Source: Isosphaera pallida ATCC 43644
GTDB lineage: Bacteria > Planctomycetota > Planctomycetia > Isosphaerales > Isosphaeraceae
Direction: 5' to 3'
NCBI RefSeq assembly: GCF_000186345.1
Contig: NC_014962.1
Coordinates: forward strand, 3,810,450 to 3,874,449
Length of the DNA stretch: 64,000 bases
Position 1 is the first letter of the stretch. Every line of letters begins with the position of its first letter. Shown one piece after another: positions 45,975 through 54,563 of this stretch. The position numbers and the translations under genes are program-made. The notes below the pieces were generated by a model. The model did no database searches and was not told the origin of the DNA. It saw only the letters and a program-made list of their open reading frames with translations.

Positions 45975-48266
45975 ATGTCCGAACATTCGTCGTTTTCGCC
46001 GGCTCCGTTTCGTCCTTACGTTCCACCGGAGCAGGAATTGGCCGAGTTGACTGTGCCGGCGGTGGTGGTCGGGGCGGTCATGGGGATCGTGTTCGGGGCG
46101 AGTTCGTTGTATCTGGTCTTGAAGGTGGGAATGACGGTCTCGGCCTCGATTCCGGTGGCGGTGCTGTCGATCACTTTGTTTCGGGGGATCTCCCGGCGCT
46201 TCAAGGTGCGTCAGGCGACCATTCTGGAGAACAACATCGTCCAGACCACCGGCTCGGCGGGCGAGTCGATCGCCTTTGGCGTAGGGGTGACGATGCCAGC
46301 ATTGCTGATCCTGGGCTTCGACCTGGAGGCGGTGCGGGTTATGATGGTCGCCTGTTTGGGCGGCCTGTTGGGCATTCTCATGATGATCCCGCTGCGGAGG
46401 GCCTTCATCGTCCAGCAGCACGGACGGTTGCCCTACCCCGAGGGAACCGCTTGCGCCCAGGTGCTGATCGTGGGTGAAAAGGGGGGGACGTCGGCCCGCA
46501 CCGTGTTCTTCGGCTTTGGACTGGCCTTCGCCTATCAGACGCTGATGCAGGCGTTGGCGTTGTGGAGGGAGGAGGTCTCCGCGCGAGTCACATCGATTCA
46601 AGGATATGACAAGGCGAACCTCTCTTGCGGGGTGGAGCCAGCGCTCCTTGGGGTCGGCTACATCATCGGCCCCCGGATCGCCTCGATCACGGTCTCCGGC
46701 GGCTTGCTGGCCGCGCTGGTCCTCACGCCGATGATCGCCTACTTCGGTTCGCTCAACACGACCCCCCTGCCCCCGGCGGTCCAGCCGATCCCAGCGCTCG
46801 AACCCAGCGACATCGCCGGCACCTATGTTCGTTACATCGGTGCAGGCGCAGTGGCGATGGGGGGATTCATCAGCATGATTCGGGTTCTGCCCTTGATCGT
46901 CTCCTCAGTCGCTGGCGGGCTGCGCGATTTGAGACGCTCCGACAAGGTTGACTCGAATGAGGTCGAGACCCAGGAAATTGGGCGCGACGCCCGGCCCCGC
47001 ACCGAGCGCGACTTGCCCATGACCGTGGTGTTCCTGGGCGCGTTGGGATTGGTCGCGGCCATCGCTGCCTCCGACCTGATCCCCACCGCTTGGCCCGGCC
47101 GGATCGTCGGGGGCGGCCTGATCGTCCTCCTAGGATTCTTATTTGTAACGGTTTCCTCCCGCTTAACCGGCGAAATTGGTTCCTCCAGCAACCCGATCTC
47201 GGGTATGACGATCGCTACCTTGTTGGTCACCTGTCTGGTATTCTCATTGCTGGGCTGGATTGGCGACGAGTACCGCCTGGCGGCGCTTTGCATCGCTGGG
47301 ATTGTCTGCATCGCCTCCTCCAACGGCGGCACGACGTCGCAAGACCTCAAAACCGGCCACCTCGTCGGCGCGACCCCCTGGACCCAACAGGTGGCCATCG
47401 CGGTTGGCTCGTTGACCTCGGCGCTGGTGATCGGGTTTACCTTGCTGATGCTCAACCAGGTCAACACCGTGGTTTCGGCCAAGGCGGAATATCTCCCCAC
47501 CTCCGCGGCAGTCCTCCCAGCTCCGACCGAGCTTGAACAGACCTATCTCCATAATGGACGCACCTACAAACTTTGGGTGGTGACTACCCCACGCGAGGGA
47601 GTGGAGCCGGGCCGTTACTTGATCGATCCCGAAACCGGTGTGGTGGCCTATCGGGTTGATCCGGCCTTCTCCAAGCGAATCACCACGCGGGACGACGGCT
47701 CAAAGGTCGAGAAGTTTACACCTCCGCAAGCGTCACTATTTGCCACAATCATCGACGGCATCATGAAGGGCGAACTGGCGTGGGGTTTGGTGGTCATCGG
47801 GGCGATGATCGCGGTCATTGCGCAGCTGTGCGGAGTCTCGGCCCTGCCGTTCGCCGTGGGGGTCTATCTGCCTCTGGCCACCACCATGCCGATCTTCGTG
47901 GGCGGCATGACGCGAGCCTGGGTCGAACGTCGTCGCGCCCAGATGGAGAAGGCCGCCAAGTCGCCCGAGGAGAGCGATTCCGATACGAGTCCAGGCGTGC
48001 TAATGTCGTCCGGCCTGATCGCTGGCGGCGCGATTGCGGGCATTTTGATCGCCTTCCTGTCGGCGGTCCCCTCGCCGTCCTGGTTCTCGCGTTTGACCGG
48101 CTTGCCAGAAGCGAACCTCGCCGAAGCGACCCTGCGTTCAGCTCTCAGCATGGACCGCCACCTGCCCGCCTTCTGGACCGAGAGCCACCTGCCCGCGCTG
48201 TTGATGTTCCTCATGCTGGTGACCACCCTCGTTCTCGTTGCCACCGGAAAACTACTCCGGAAATGA
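45975..48266 (+). CDS. OPT-family oligopeptide/metal-chelate transporter
   Basis: A 763-residue integral membrane protein with about 14-16 hydrophobic segments, the size of bacterial OPT transporters. Matching stretches are ELTVPAVVVGAVMGIVFGAS (first helix), GESIAFGVGVTMPALLILGF, GRLPYPEGTACAQVL and TSQDLKTGHLVGATPW. OPT proteins import oligopeptides or metal chelates with protons; the substrate is not decidable. A soluble insert at ~505-590 (between helices) is longer than usual. Start at ATG 45975 with AGGGAAAGGG upstream. A single-gene unit by spacing. Confidence 0.92.
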   Translation: MSEHSSFSPAPFRPYVPPEQELAELTVPAVVVGAVMGIVFGASSLYLVLKVGMTVSASIPVAVLSITLFRGISRRFKVRQATILENNIVQTTGSAGESIAFGVGVTMPALLILGFDLEAVRVMMVACLGGLLGILMMIPLRRAFIVQQHGRLPYPEGTACAQVLIVGEKGGTSARTVFFGFGLAFAYQTLMQALALWREEVSARVTSIQGYDKANLSCGVEPALLGVGYIIGPRIASITVSGGLLAALVLTPMIAYFGSLNTTPLPPAVQPIPALEPSDIAGTYVRYIGAGAVAMGGFISMIRVLPLIVSSVAGGLRDLRRSDKVDSNEVETQEIGRDARPRTERDLPMTVVFLGALGLVAAIAASDLIPTAWPGRIVGGGLIVLLGFLFVTVSSRLTGEIGSSSNPISGMTIATLLVTCLVFSLLGWIGDEYRLAALCIAGIVCIASSNGGTTSQDLKTGHLVGATPWTQQVAIAVGSLTSALVIGFTLLMLNQVNTVVSAKAEYLPTSAAVLPAPTELEQTYLHNGRTYKLWVVTTPREGVEPGRYLIDPETGVVAYRVDPAFSKRITTRDDGSKVEKFTPPQASLFATIIDGIMKGELAWGLVVIGAMIAVIAQLCGVSALPFAVGVYLPLATTMPIFVGGMTRAWVERRRAQMEKAAKSPEESDSDTSPGVLMSSGLIAGGAIAGILIAFLSAVPSPSWFSRLTGLPEANLAEATLRSALSMDRHLPAFWTESHLPALLMFLMLVTTLVLVATGKLLRK

Positions 48267-48309
48267 TTGGATGATTGTCTTCAAGAATATCTCGCTCACC
48301 AACACCACC

Positions 48310-48369
48310 GGGACTGTCCCGCGACGATCGATCGCGTGGCGCAGTCCCGATGGATTTCCTCTCGCGAGA
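48310..48369. repeat. Hairpin repeat B, copy 1
   Basis: GGGACTG (48310-48316) pairs with CAGTCCC (48342-48348); an inner CGCGA (48320-48324) pairs with TCGCG (48332-48336). A second small palindrome, TCTCGCGAGA, follows at 48360-48369. Copy 2 lies 358 bp downstream with the same order: AGTCCCGATG, then a TCCTCTCG-type small hairpin. Confidence 0.7.
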
Positions 48370-48429
48370 TGCGCGTTTCTTTTCTACGTTGAGACCGCTT
48401 CGGTTCTGGCGGGTTGGATAGTGCGGACG

Positions 48430-48564
48430 TTGCTTGACTTATGGAACACTCAGGTCAGCGACGCGGGGTTGAATGAACTGGCGGGTTTGAGGAACCTCAC
48501 CACGCTTTTCCTGGATGGCACCGGTGTGAGCGACGCGGGTGTGGCGGAGCTGAAGAAGGAATGG
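48430..48564 (+). pseudogene. Leucine-rich-repeat gene remnant
   Basis: About 45 codons encode two planctomycete-style leucine-rich repeats: LLDLWNTQVSDAGLNELAGL and NLTTLFLDGTGVSDAGVAEL. Intact LRR proteins have many such units after a long N-terminal part; here the frame before (48238-48429) does not look coding and the frame after soon loses the pattern, ending at 48633. I read it as a fragment of a former LRR gene carried between two hairpins, not a functional gene. Confidence 0.6.
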
Positions 48565-48667
48565 TCTAGGTGTCAACTCATCCGATCATCGGATGTTGTC
48601 AAGCGATTCTCCATGCTTTCCACGAGCGATTGATCGTCAACGGCAAGCGGCTGTGGCCAAGAACGAG

Positions 48668-48727
48668 GGGACTCCCCGACACGACGACCAATCGCGTGGG
48701 GAGTCCCGATGTCCTCTCGAAAGAGAG
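48668..48727. repeat. Hairpin repeat B, copy 2
   Basis: GGGACTCCCC (48668-48677) pairs perfectly with GGGGAGTCCC (48698-48707) around a 20-base loop that ends ATCGCGT, as in copy 1. It is followed by CTCTC-GAAA-GAGAG (48714-48727), a 5-bp stem with a GNRA-type tetraloop. Confidence 0.75.
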
Positions 48728-48790
48728 CGAGTCTGGGTTGGAGAATCGGTTCGTTTTGCCTGTTTGGCCACGATCCCTTGTGGCCGTCTT

Positions 48791-50275
48791 TTACTTGCCC
48801 GCTTTGAGTTGGGCTTCGGCGGGAGCGGTGTTGGGGATGATCCCAGCGTATGGTTTCTTGTCGGGCGTGACCCGAACCGCGGTCGAAACGATCAGGGGAG
48901 CGGGACCGCCCAGGTCGTAGCGGAACTCGATAAAGAAGGCAGTCCAGCCCGCGCTGGGTGGTTCCACTTGAGCGACGTATTGGCCCTGGTCGTTGGCCTC
49001 AACCGGCGAGGATTCCCACGCCTTGCCGATGGTCTCTAGGCGGAAGTCGCGCGCCTTGGAGTTGGTCGCCTTCCAAAGCGTCGCCGAACTCGGCTTGACA
49101 TCAGAGGTTGCCACAATCGAGCCGTCTTCAGTGAAGTCCCAGGAGAGCGCCGGTAGGGTTTTGCCCATGACAATCGCCCAATGGAAGGCGATGACCCCGT
49201 CCAGGGCGTCCGAATCGCGCAACGAGTGGTCGGCGTTGGGGACGTAACGCAGCAGCTTGGGATCTTTGAGATCCTTGAAATAGAAGTTGGCCGAGTCGGG
49301 TGTGAAGAATTGATCGCCCGCGCCGTTCAACACATATTTAGGCATAGTCAGTTTATCGAGGTGATAGTAAGGATCGACCGCTTGATAAAGATTCTTCAGA
49401 CGAGGATGGTCCCAACGTGCCATAATCTTATGAACAACATAATCGTTCACTGCTTCAGACCAGAAGCCGTAAACCTCAACGTGATTGCGCATGGTGGCGT
49501 CCACGTTCACCACGTCGATGACGATGGGTACAAGGGCGACGATGCGGGGGTCGCGGGACGCGCCGCTCATCCAGGTGGTCCAGCCTCGTTTGGAGGCTCC
49601 GCCGACGACGAACTTGGTGAGTTTGAAACCGCCGCCGGCTTCGGAGGCGAGCAATTCCTGGGCGCAGTCCATTGTTTTGATCACACTCTTGACCATCGGC
49701 AGCCGTGGCAACCAAAGCGGGTCGCCGGTTTCGATGAATTTGTTCCAGCAATAGCCGATGAGGTCGTCCTCGTAGCGTTCTACGCCGTCGTTGAAGAAGA
49801 CAAGGGGTTGGTTGGGGACCATCTTGAGCTCGACGACCACACTACGGGTTGCCTCGGCGATCGCCAGGATGCGGCCATCGGGCTTGTCAGGCGGTCCCCC
49901 TTTGTTGGAGCCGCCGGTGACCATGAGGAAGCCGGTGTCGACCTGCGTGCCAGTAGGCTGAACGATAGTGACCCAGTGTTCCCACAACGGTCGGTCTACC
50001 TCGTCGGCGTTGCGCCAGGTTTGCGAGGTGAGTTTGACGAGATGAATCGTCGCCTTGGGGGATTTGGTGGTTTTCAGCAATTCTCCCTTGGAGGATGGGT
50101 CGGGTTGTGCGATGTAGGTTTCCAGCGCCGAGAGGTAAGTGGCGGGGTCGCCCGGCTCGTCGGCGGCTTGGCCGAAGGCGTCGGCGGAACCGACCATGAC
50201 GCGCCAAGCCGCCACCACGATCAAGATGACGAAGGGGGATCGGCGGTTGTTGAAAAGCTGGACAATTCGACTCAC
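48791..50275 (-). CDS. PhoPQ-activated pathogenicity-related (PqaA-like) exported hydrolase
   Basis: A 494-residue exported protein starting at the GTG at 50275 (GGAG upstream), giving a signal peptide (FVILIVVAAWRVMVGSADAFG) that a longer frame to 50395 would bury. The core matches the PhoPQ-activated pathogenicity-related family, an alpha/beta-hydrolase fold: WEHWVTIVQPTG-like LWEHWVTIVQPTG, LPMVKSVIKTMDCAQ, FVVGGASKRGWTTW (nucleophile-elbow Ser), YVLNGAGDQFFTPDS and RYVPNADHSL (likely Asp and His). The natural substrate is unknown, and despite the name a role in virulence is not implied in this organism. The catalytic residues appear intact. Confidence 0.88.
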   Translation of the reverse strand: MSRIVQLFNNRRSPFVILIVVAAWRVMVGSADAFGQAADEPGDPATYLSALETYIAQPDPSSKGELLKTTKSPKATIHLVKLTSQTWRNADEVDRPLWEHWVTIVQPTGTQVDTGFLMVTGGSNKGGPPDKPDGRILAIAEATRSVVVELKMVPNQPLVFFNDGVERYEDDLIGYCWNKFIETGDPLWLPRLPMVKSVIKTMDCAQELLASEAGGGFKLTKFVVGGASKRGWTTWMSGASRDPRIVALVPIVIDVVNVDATMRNHVEVYGFWSEAVNDYVVHKIMARWDHPRLKNLYQAVDPYYHLDKLTMPKYVLNGAGDQFFTPDSANFYFKDLKDPKLLRYVPNADHSLRDSDALDGVIAFHWAIVMGKTLPALSWDFTEDGSIVATSDVKPSSATLWKATNSKARDFRLETIGKAWESSPVEANDQGQYVAQVEPPSAGWTAFFIEFRYDLGGPAPLIVSTAVRVTPDKKPYAGIIPNTAPAEAQLKAGK

Positions 50276-50716
50276 GGAGGCGGACTCCCAATGTCTAAGG
50301 ATCTCACGTTTGGCCTCCCTCGAGTGGTGGAAGGGCGGCGGAGAGGTGGCCACAACGCGCAAAGGCTCAATGAGATGGTAGGGTGGAACACTCAAAAAAG
50401 CCTTGTCGAGACGTTGAGTTCAAGAGGGTCGCAAACCGATGAGCCACAGGATCGACACGGTTCGTTCACCGTCATCTCCCTTGCGCCACCGTGTTACGAC
50501 GTATGCAGTTTAGCGGGATGGAGTTGAATGCGATAGACGCGGACGCTCGGCTGTTGGTTGGGGTGAACGTTAGGCCACGTTGCGCATCAGATGGCTAGTG
50601 AGGCAAACGCTGATGTCCGATCTCCGAAGGAAATCGGTTCCGCAAGCCATTAGGGAGACGCCAGACAGTCCGAACCGGCGAATGAGAGGTTGCGGAGGTT
50701 GGAAGTTGCTTTCCAG

Positions 50717-50746
50717 TTGACGGCGGATGGGGTGGAATCGTAGCAT
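50717..50746 (+). promoter_or_regulatory. Candidate promoter of the leuA leader
   Basis: TTGACG (50717-50722), 18 bp, TAGCAT (50741-50746). Transcription would start near 50753, about 310 bases before leuA. Confidence 0.5.
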
Positions 50747-50801
50747 GAAACCAAGGCGATCCTGGTTCCAAGGTTTTCCCCTCTTTGAGGGCTTAGTTGG
50801 C

Positions 50802-50891
50802 GTGGTGAATCGTCCAGAGCTAAGCTCGCTGATTCTTTTGGCGTTGCTTGAGCGGGCCGCGCTTCTCCTTTCGGGGATGCGGGGGTCGTAG
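50802..50891 (+). CDS. Leucine-rich leader peptide upstream of leuA
   Basis: A 29-codon frame, GTG start with GAGG eleven bases upstream, ending in TAG. Nine of its 29 residues are leucine, clustered as ELSSLILLALLERAALLL, read by mixed codons (CTA, CTG, CTT, CTC, TTG). The same frame is open back to an ATG at 50745, which would give 48 residues, but that ATG overlaps the candidate -10 element. An intrinsic terminator begins 43 bases after the stop and leuA follows. This is the arrangement of ribosome-mediated attenuation of leucine operons, where scarcity of charged leucine tRNA stalls the ribosome and prevents termination. Function inferred from position and composition only. Confidence 0.5.
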   Translation: MVNRPELSSLILLALLERAALLLSGMRGS

Positions 50892-50934
50892 GAGGGTTGC
50901 CGCGCGTCGCGCCGCACACAAACCATACTCCACA

Positions 50935-50970
50935 CCCCAAGGCCCATCCGAGTGGTCCTTGGGGTTTTTT
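50935..50970 (+). terminator. Intrinsic terminator / attenuator ahead of leuA
   Basis: CCCCAAGG (50935-50942) pairs with CCTTGGGG (50957-50964) and is directly followed by six T residues. It lies ~95 bases before leuA with no plus-strand gene immediately upstream, so it most likely terminates the leuA leader transcript. The 5' arm could also pair with CCTTTCGGGG (50867-50876) in the leader frame, a possible antiterminator. Confidence 0.75.
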
Positions 50971-51064
50971 GTCTTCCCGTTTGACTTGAGTTGAGTTGTT
51001 TGAGTCAAGGCTTTGTCCTTTCTCCCCGCTCGCAAGGGCACCGACCGCTTCGGAGCGCTTTCCA

Positions 51065-52630
51065 ATGGATCCCAACCGCGTTGTGATTTTCGACACCACG
51101 TTGCGCGACGGCGAGCAATCGCCGGGTGCAAGCATGAACCAGGCCGAAAAGTTGGAGATGGCCCGCGCTCTGGCCAGCCTTGGGGTCGATGTGATCGAGG
51201 CGGGGTTCCCGATCGCCTCGCAGGGCGACTTCGAGTCAGTGCGGGCGATCGCCACCGAGATTGCTGGGGCGACCATCTGCGGCTTGGCCCGCTGCAACGA
51301 CCGCGACATCGAGCGGGCGGCTGAAGCCCTCAAATATGCTCAGAAACCCCGCATCCACGTCTTTCTGGCGACCTCGGCAATTCACCGCGAACACAAGCTC
51401 CGCATGACCAAGGAGCAGATCATCGAGCGGGCCGTCAAATCGGTGCGGTTAGCCAAGAGTTTTTGCGACGATGTCGAATTCTCGCCTGAGGACGCGGCCC
51501 GAACTGAGACCGAGTTTCTGGTCGAAGTGGTCGAGGCGGCCATCGAGGCCGGCGCAACCACGGTGAACATCCCCGACACCGTGGGCTACGCCGTTCCTCA
51601 GCAATACGCCGAGGTCATCGCTACCCTCAAACGACGGGTGCGGGGCATCGACAAGGCGATCATCAGCGTCCATTGCCATGACGATCTGGGCATGGCAGTG
51701 GCCAATAGCCTCGCAGGGGTTCAGGCCGGAGCGCGCCAGGTGGAATGCACCATCAACGGCATCGGCGAGCGGGCTGGCAACGCAGCGCTCGAGGAAATCG
51801 TCATGGCGCTCAAGACCCGAAGGGATTACTTCGGGGTTCACACTGGAATTGTCACCGAGAGGCTCTTCCCGGTCAGTCGCCTGCTCTCAACAATCACCGG
51901 CTTGACCGTTCAGCGCAACAAGGCCATCGTAGGTCGCAACGCCTTCGCCCACGAAGCCGGCATTCACCAGGACGGGATGCTTAAGGAACGATCGACCTAT
52001 GAGATTATGAAGCCCGAGGAGGTCGGCGTGCCCAAGACCGACCTCGTGCTGGGCAAGCACTCCGGACGCCACGCGCTGAGGGATCGGGTCGAGTCGCTGG
52101 GCTACTCCCTCACCGAGACGGAGCTCGATCGGCTGTTCGAGGAATTCAAAGCGCTGGCCGACAAGAAGAAGGAAGTATTTGATGAGGACCTCATTCTGAT
52201 GTTGACCCACTCGCATGTGGGCGGCGCTCCGACGGGCTATCGGTTGGAGAACCTCAACGTCTTTTGCGGTATGAACGTGATGCCGACGGCGACCCTCGCA
52301 GTGCGCACTCCCGATGGCGAGATTCTGCGGGACGCGGCGATCGGCTCGGGTCCGGTGGATGCGATCTTCAAGGCGGTCGAACGGATCACCGGGGTTCAGG
52401 CCAATCTCAAGGAATTCCATATTCGCGGCGTTACCGCCGGCAAGGACGCTCAAGGCGAGGTCGCGCTGGAGATTCAGGTCGAGTCAGACGATCGGGCTTT
52501 CGTCGGCCGCGCGGCTTCGACCGACATCATCGAAGCGTCGGCCCAGGCGTATCTCAACGCGGTCAACACCCTGCGACTCATGAAAGACCAACCCCGCGAA
52601 GTCATCGCGCGTCCCGGCGCGGGGGCTTGA
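51065..52630 (+). CDS. leuA: 2-isopropylmalate synthase
   Basis: A 521-residue LeuA of the long type with a C-terminal regulatory domain. It condenses acetyl-CoA with 2-ketoisovalerate, the first committed step of leucine synthesis. Visible motifs are FDTTLRDGEQSPGASM (metal and substrate binding), VDVIEAGFPIAS, SVHCHDDLGMAVANSLAG (HxH metal ligands) and NGIGERAGNAALEEIVMAL. The last ~130 residues form the leucine-binding allosteric domain (GGAPTGYRLENLNV, GSGPVDAIFKAVERITG). The ATG at 51065 fits the family start, with GGAG upstream. Regulation is probably twofold: allosteric feedback and the leader attenuator described at 50717-50970. IlvE lies 4 kb away on the other strand. Confidence 0.96.
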   Translation: MDPNRVVIFDTTLRDGEQSPGASMNQAEKLEMARALASLGVDVIEAGFPIASQGDFESVRAIATEIAGATICGLARCNDRDIERAAEALKYAQKPRIHVFLATSAIHREHKLRMTKEQIIERAVKSVRLAKSFCDDVEFSPEDAARTETEFLVEVVEAAIEAGATTVNIPDTVGYAVPQQYAEVIATLKRRVRGIDKAIISVHCHDDLGMAVANSLAGVQAGARQVECTINGIGERAGNAALEEIVMALKTRRDYFGVHTGIVTERLFPVSRLLSTITGLTVQRNKAIVGRNAFAHEAGIHQDGMLKERSTYEIMKPEEVGVPKTDLVLGKHSGRHALRDRVESLGYSLTETELDRLFEEFKALADKKKEVFDEDLILMLTHSHVGGAPTGYRLENLNVFCGMNVMPTATLAVRTPDGEILRDAAIGSGPVDAIFKAVERITGVQANLKEFHIRGVTAGKDAQGEVALEIQVESDDRAFVGRAASTDIIEASAQAYLNAVNTLRLMKDQPREVIARPGAGA

Positions 52631-52740
52631 GTTGAGGCGAAGCAAACTGTTCGCCGTTCACCGATGTTTGATCAACCGACCGACTGACCAACCGACTGAT
52701 CAGCCCGCCGGTCCACACCATGTGGGGTGGTTTGGTTCAG

Positions 52741-54486
52741 TCATTCGTCGGGGAAGAATCGCAGCAGGCTCAAGAGCGGGTTGGGCGCGGCTTGGCCCAA
52801 CCCGCAGATCGAGGCTTGCCGCATCGTTTCGGACAACTCCAGAAGGAGCGGGCGATCCCAGCCGGGCGGGTCGGTAAGTTGCACGAGTTTTTCTGTCCCG
52901 ACCCGACAAGGGGTGCATTGGCCGCAGGACTCATGCTCGAAGAACTTCAGCAGGTTGCGGACCACCGCGCGAAGCGAATCCTGTTCGGAGAAGACCACGA
53001 CCGCCGCCGAGCCGATGAAGCAGCCGTAGGGGTCGAGGGTGCCGAAGTCGAGCGGCTCGTCGGCCAACCGCGCTGGCAGCAGGCCGCCGGAGGCTCCACC
53101 AGGCAAGTAGGCTTTGAGGGTGTGGCCAGGGGCCATGCCGCCGCAATACTCGTCGATGAGTTCCCGCGCGGTGATGCCCGCCGGAGCCAGTTTGACTCCC
53201 GGCTCGGCCACTCGTCCCGACACTGAGAAGGAGCGTAAGCCGGTGCGTCCCCGGCGTCCGTGGCGCGCGAACCAGTCGGGACCGCGTTCCAGAATGTCGC
53301 GCAACCAATACACGGTCTCGACGTTGTGAATCAAAGTGGGCCGGCCGAACAGACCCACCTCGACCGGGTAAGGTGGCTTGTGGCGGGGGTAGCCGCGCTT
53401 GCCCTCCAGACTCTCCAACATCGCCGATTCCTCGCCGCAAATGTAGGCTCCCGCCCCGCGTCTGAGGACGATTCGGCAATGGGGTGAGAGACCCGCCCGA
53501 GCGACGCGCTCGATCTCGCGGAGCAGAACCTTGCGGAGGTGGGGATACTCGTCACGCAAGTAGATGTAGCAGGCTTCGGCTTCGACCGCCCAGGCGGCGA
53601 TGAGCATCCCTTCCAGGAAGCGGTGGGGGTCGAGTTCCAGATGGTGACGATCCTTGAAGGTCCCCGGCTCCCCTTCGTCGGCGTTGATCGCCATAAGCCG
53701 CGGGGCGGGTTGCTTGCGGACCAGACGCCACTTGAGGCCCGACTTGAACCCTGCACCACCCATGCCACGCAGCCCGGCGGTCTCGACCCGGTTGACCACC
53801 TCCTCGCGGTCCAACCTACCGTCGAGACAATGTTGCAGCGTCAGATAGCCGCCGTGGATGCGGGTCTCGTCCAACGAGAGGAAGGTGATTGGGATTGGGT
53901 CGGTCGAGCCTTCGACAGCAGCGGCCACCAGGCGTTCGGGGGTCGCAGCGCTGATGTGGCGTTGGCCGACCATCGCGGCGGGAGCGCGGTCGCACCAACC
54001 CATGCACGGGGCAGGCACAACGCGAACATCCGCCGGAGCGTTCGCCCTGGTCTCACGCAACAACGCTTCGGCCCCCTGGATCATGCAAACCACACCGTCG
54101 CATACGCGGATCGTGGCCCGTGGAGGCGCAAGATCGTCGCTGCGGCTCATCTGAAAATGAGCGTAGAATGTGGCGGTCTCGTACACCTCGGCCAGTGAGA
54201 GCCGGGCCAAATCAGCCAGCGCCGCCAGATGGCGGGGAATCAAAATGCCGTAAAAATCTTGAAGGGCGTGAAGATGTTCAATCAATAGGTCGCGTTGATC
54301 GGGTGGGCCGGAACCGGCCTCTTCGAGCGCTGCCTGAACTTCGCGGATCGCCTGGGGATCGACTTGACGGCCCTTAGGGGTCACGGGCGGCTTGCGACGT
54401 CCCGAACCGGGATGGATCCAACCTTGAGTGGGCGAATCCGACGGGGTCGGCGTGGACGCGGTGGAGTGGGGAGGCGTCATGGTCAT
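52741..54486 (-). CDS. NuoE-NuoF fusion: NADH-binding diaphorase (formate dehydrogenase beta / HoxF-like)
   Basis: A 581-residue fusion. Residues ~45-195 are a NuoE/FdsG thioredoxin-like domain with the [2Fe-2S] ligands in CDGVVC and CMGWC. From ~residue 215 a NuoF/FdsB domain follows: GMGGAGFKSGLKW (NADH/FMN), INADEGEPGTFKDR, GAGAYICGEESAMLESLEGK, and the [4Fe-4S] site ESCGQCTPCRVG with a fourth Cys in ASICGLG. Such fusions occur as the diaphorase part of NAD-dependent formate dehydrogenases and hydrogenases, moving electrons to NAD+. No catalytic subunit and no complex I genes are next to it, so the partner is unknown; formate dehydrogenase would suit the C1 genes in this window (inference). 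Convergent with leuA. Confidence 0.85.
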   Translation of the reverse strand: MTMTPPHSTASTPTPSDSPTQGWIHPGSGRRKPPVTPKGRQVDPQAIREVQAALEEAGSGPPDQRDLLIEHLHALQDFYGILIPRHLAALADLARLSLAEVYETATFYAHFQMSRSDDLAPPRATIRVCDGVVCMIQGAEALLRETRANAPADVRVVPAPCMGWCDRAPAAMVGQRHISAATPERLVAAAVEGSTDPIPITFLSLDETRIHGGYLTLQHCLDGRLDREEVVNRVETAGLRGMGGAGFKSGLKWRLVRKQPAPRLMAINADEGEPGTFKDRHHLELDPHRFLEGMLIAAWAVEAEACYIYLRDEYPHLRKVLLREIERVARAGLSPHCRIVLRRGAGAYICGEESAMLESLEGKRGYPRHKPPYPVEVGLFGRPTLIHNVETVYWLRDILERGPDWFARHGRRGRTGLRSFSVSGRVAEPGVKLAPAGITARELIDEYCGGMAPGHTLKAYLPGGASGGLLPARLADEPLDFGTLDPYGCFIGSAAVVVFSEQDSLRAVVRNLLKFFEHESCGQCTPCRVGTEKLVQLTDPPGWDRPLLLELSETMRQASICGLGQAAPNPLLSLLRFFPDE

Positions 54487-54563
54487 CGGTGTGGGTTCCC
54501 GAAGGACCGGTCAAACACACGCAGCCAAGTGGGTTGAGGTCGGCTTGAGATCAGAGACAAGCT

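Larger units (their letters stand above)
48267..48790. other. Intergenic region with hairpin pair and LRR remnant
   Basis: About 520 bp between the OPT gene and the convergent PqaA-like gene. It contains two related hairpin elements in direct orientation and a leucine-rich-repeat fragment between them, each listed separately. No intact gene. Confidence 0.65.
50276..51064. other. Divergent intergenic region and leuA leader
   Basis: About 790 bp between the PqaA-like gene and leuA. The right half contains, in order, a promoter, a leucine-rich short reading frame and an intrinsic terminator, all pointing at leuA. A further inverted repeat, TTGACT (50981-50986) with AGTCAA (51003-51008), lies between terminator and gene. 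The left part (50276-50700) shows nothing I recognise. Confidence 0.6.

Noticed and set aside
52676-52710. Repetitive GACCGACTGACCAACCGACT between leuA and the NuoE-NuoF gene
   Set aside because: Short degenerate repeat in a convergent gap with no hairpin-plus-T pattern; too little to call a feature.
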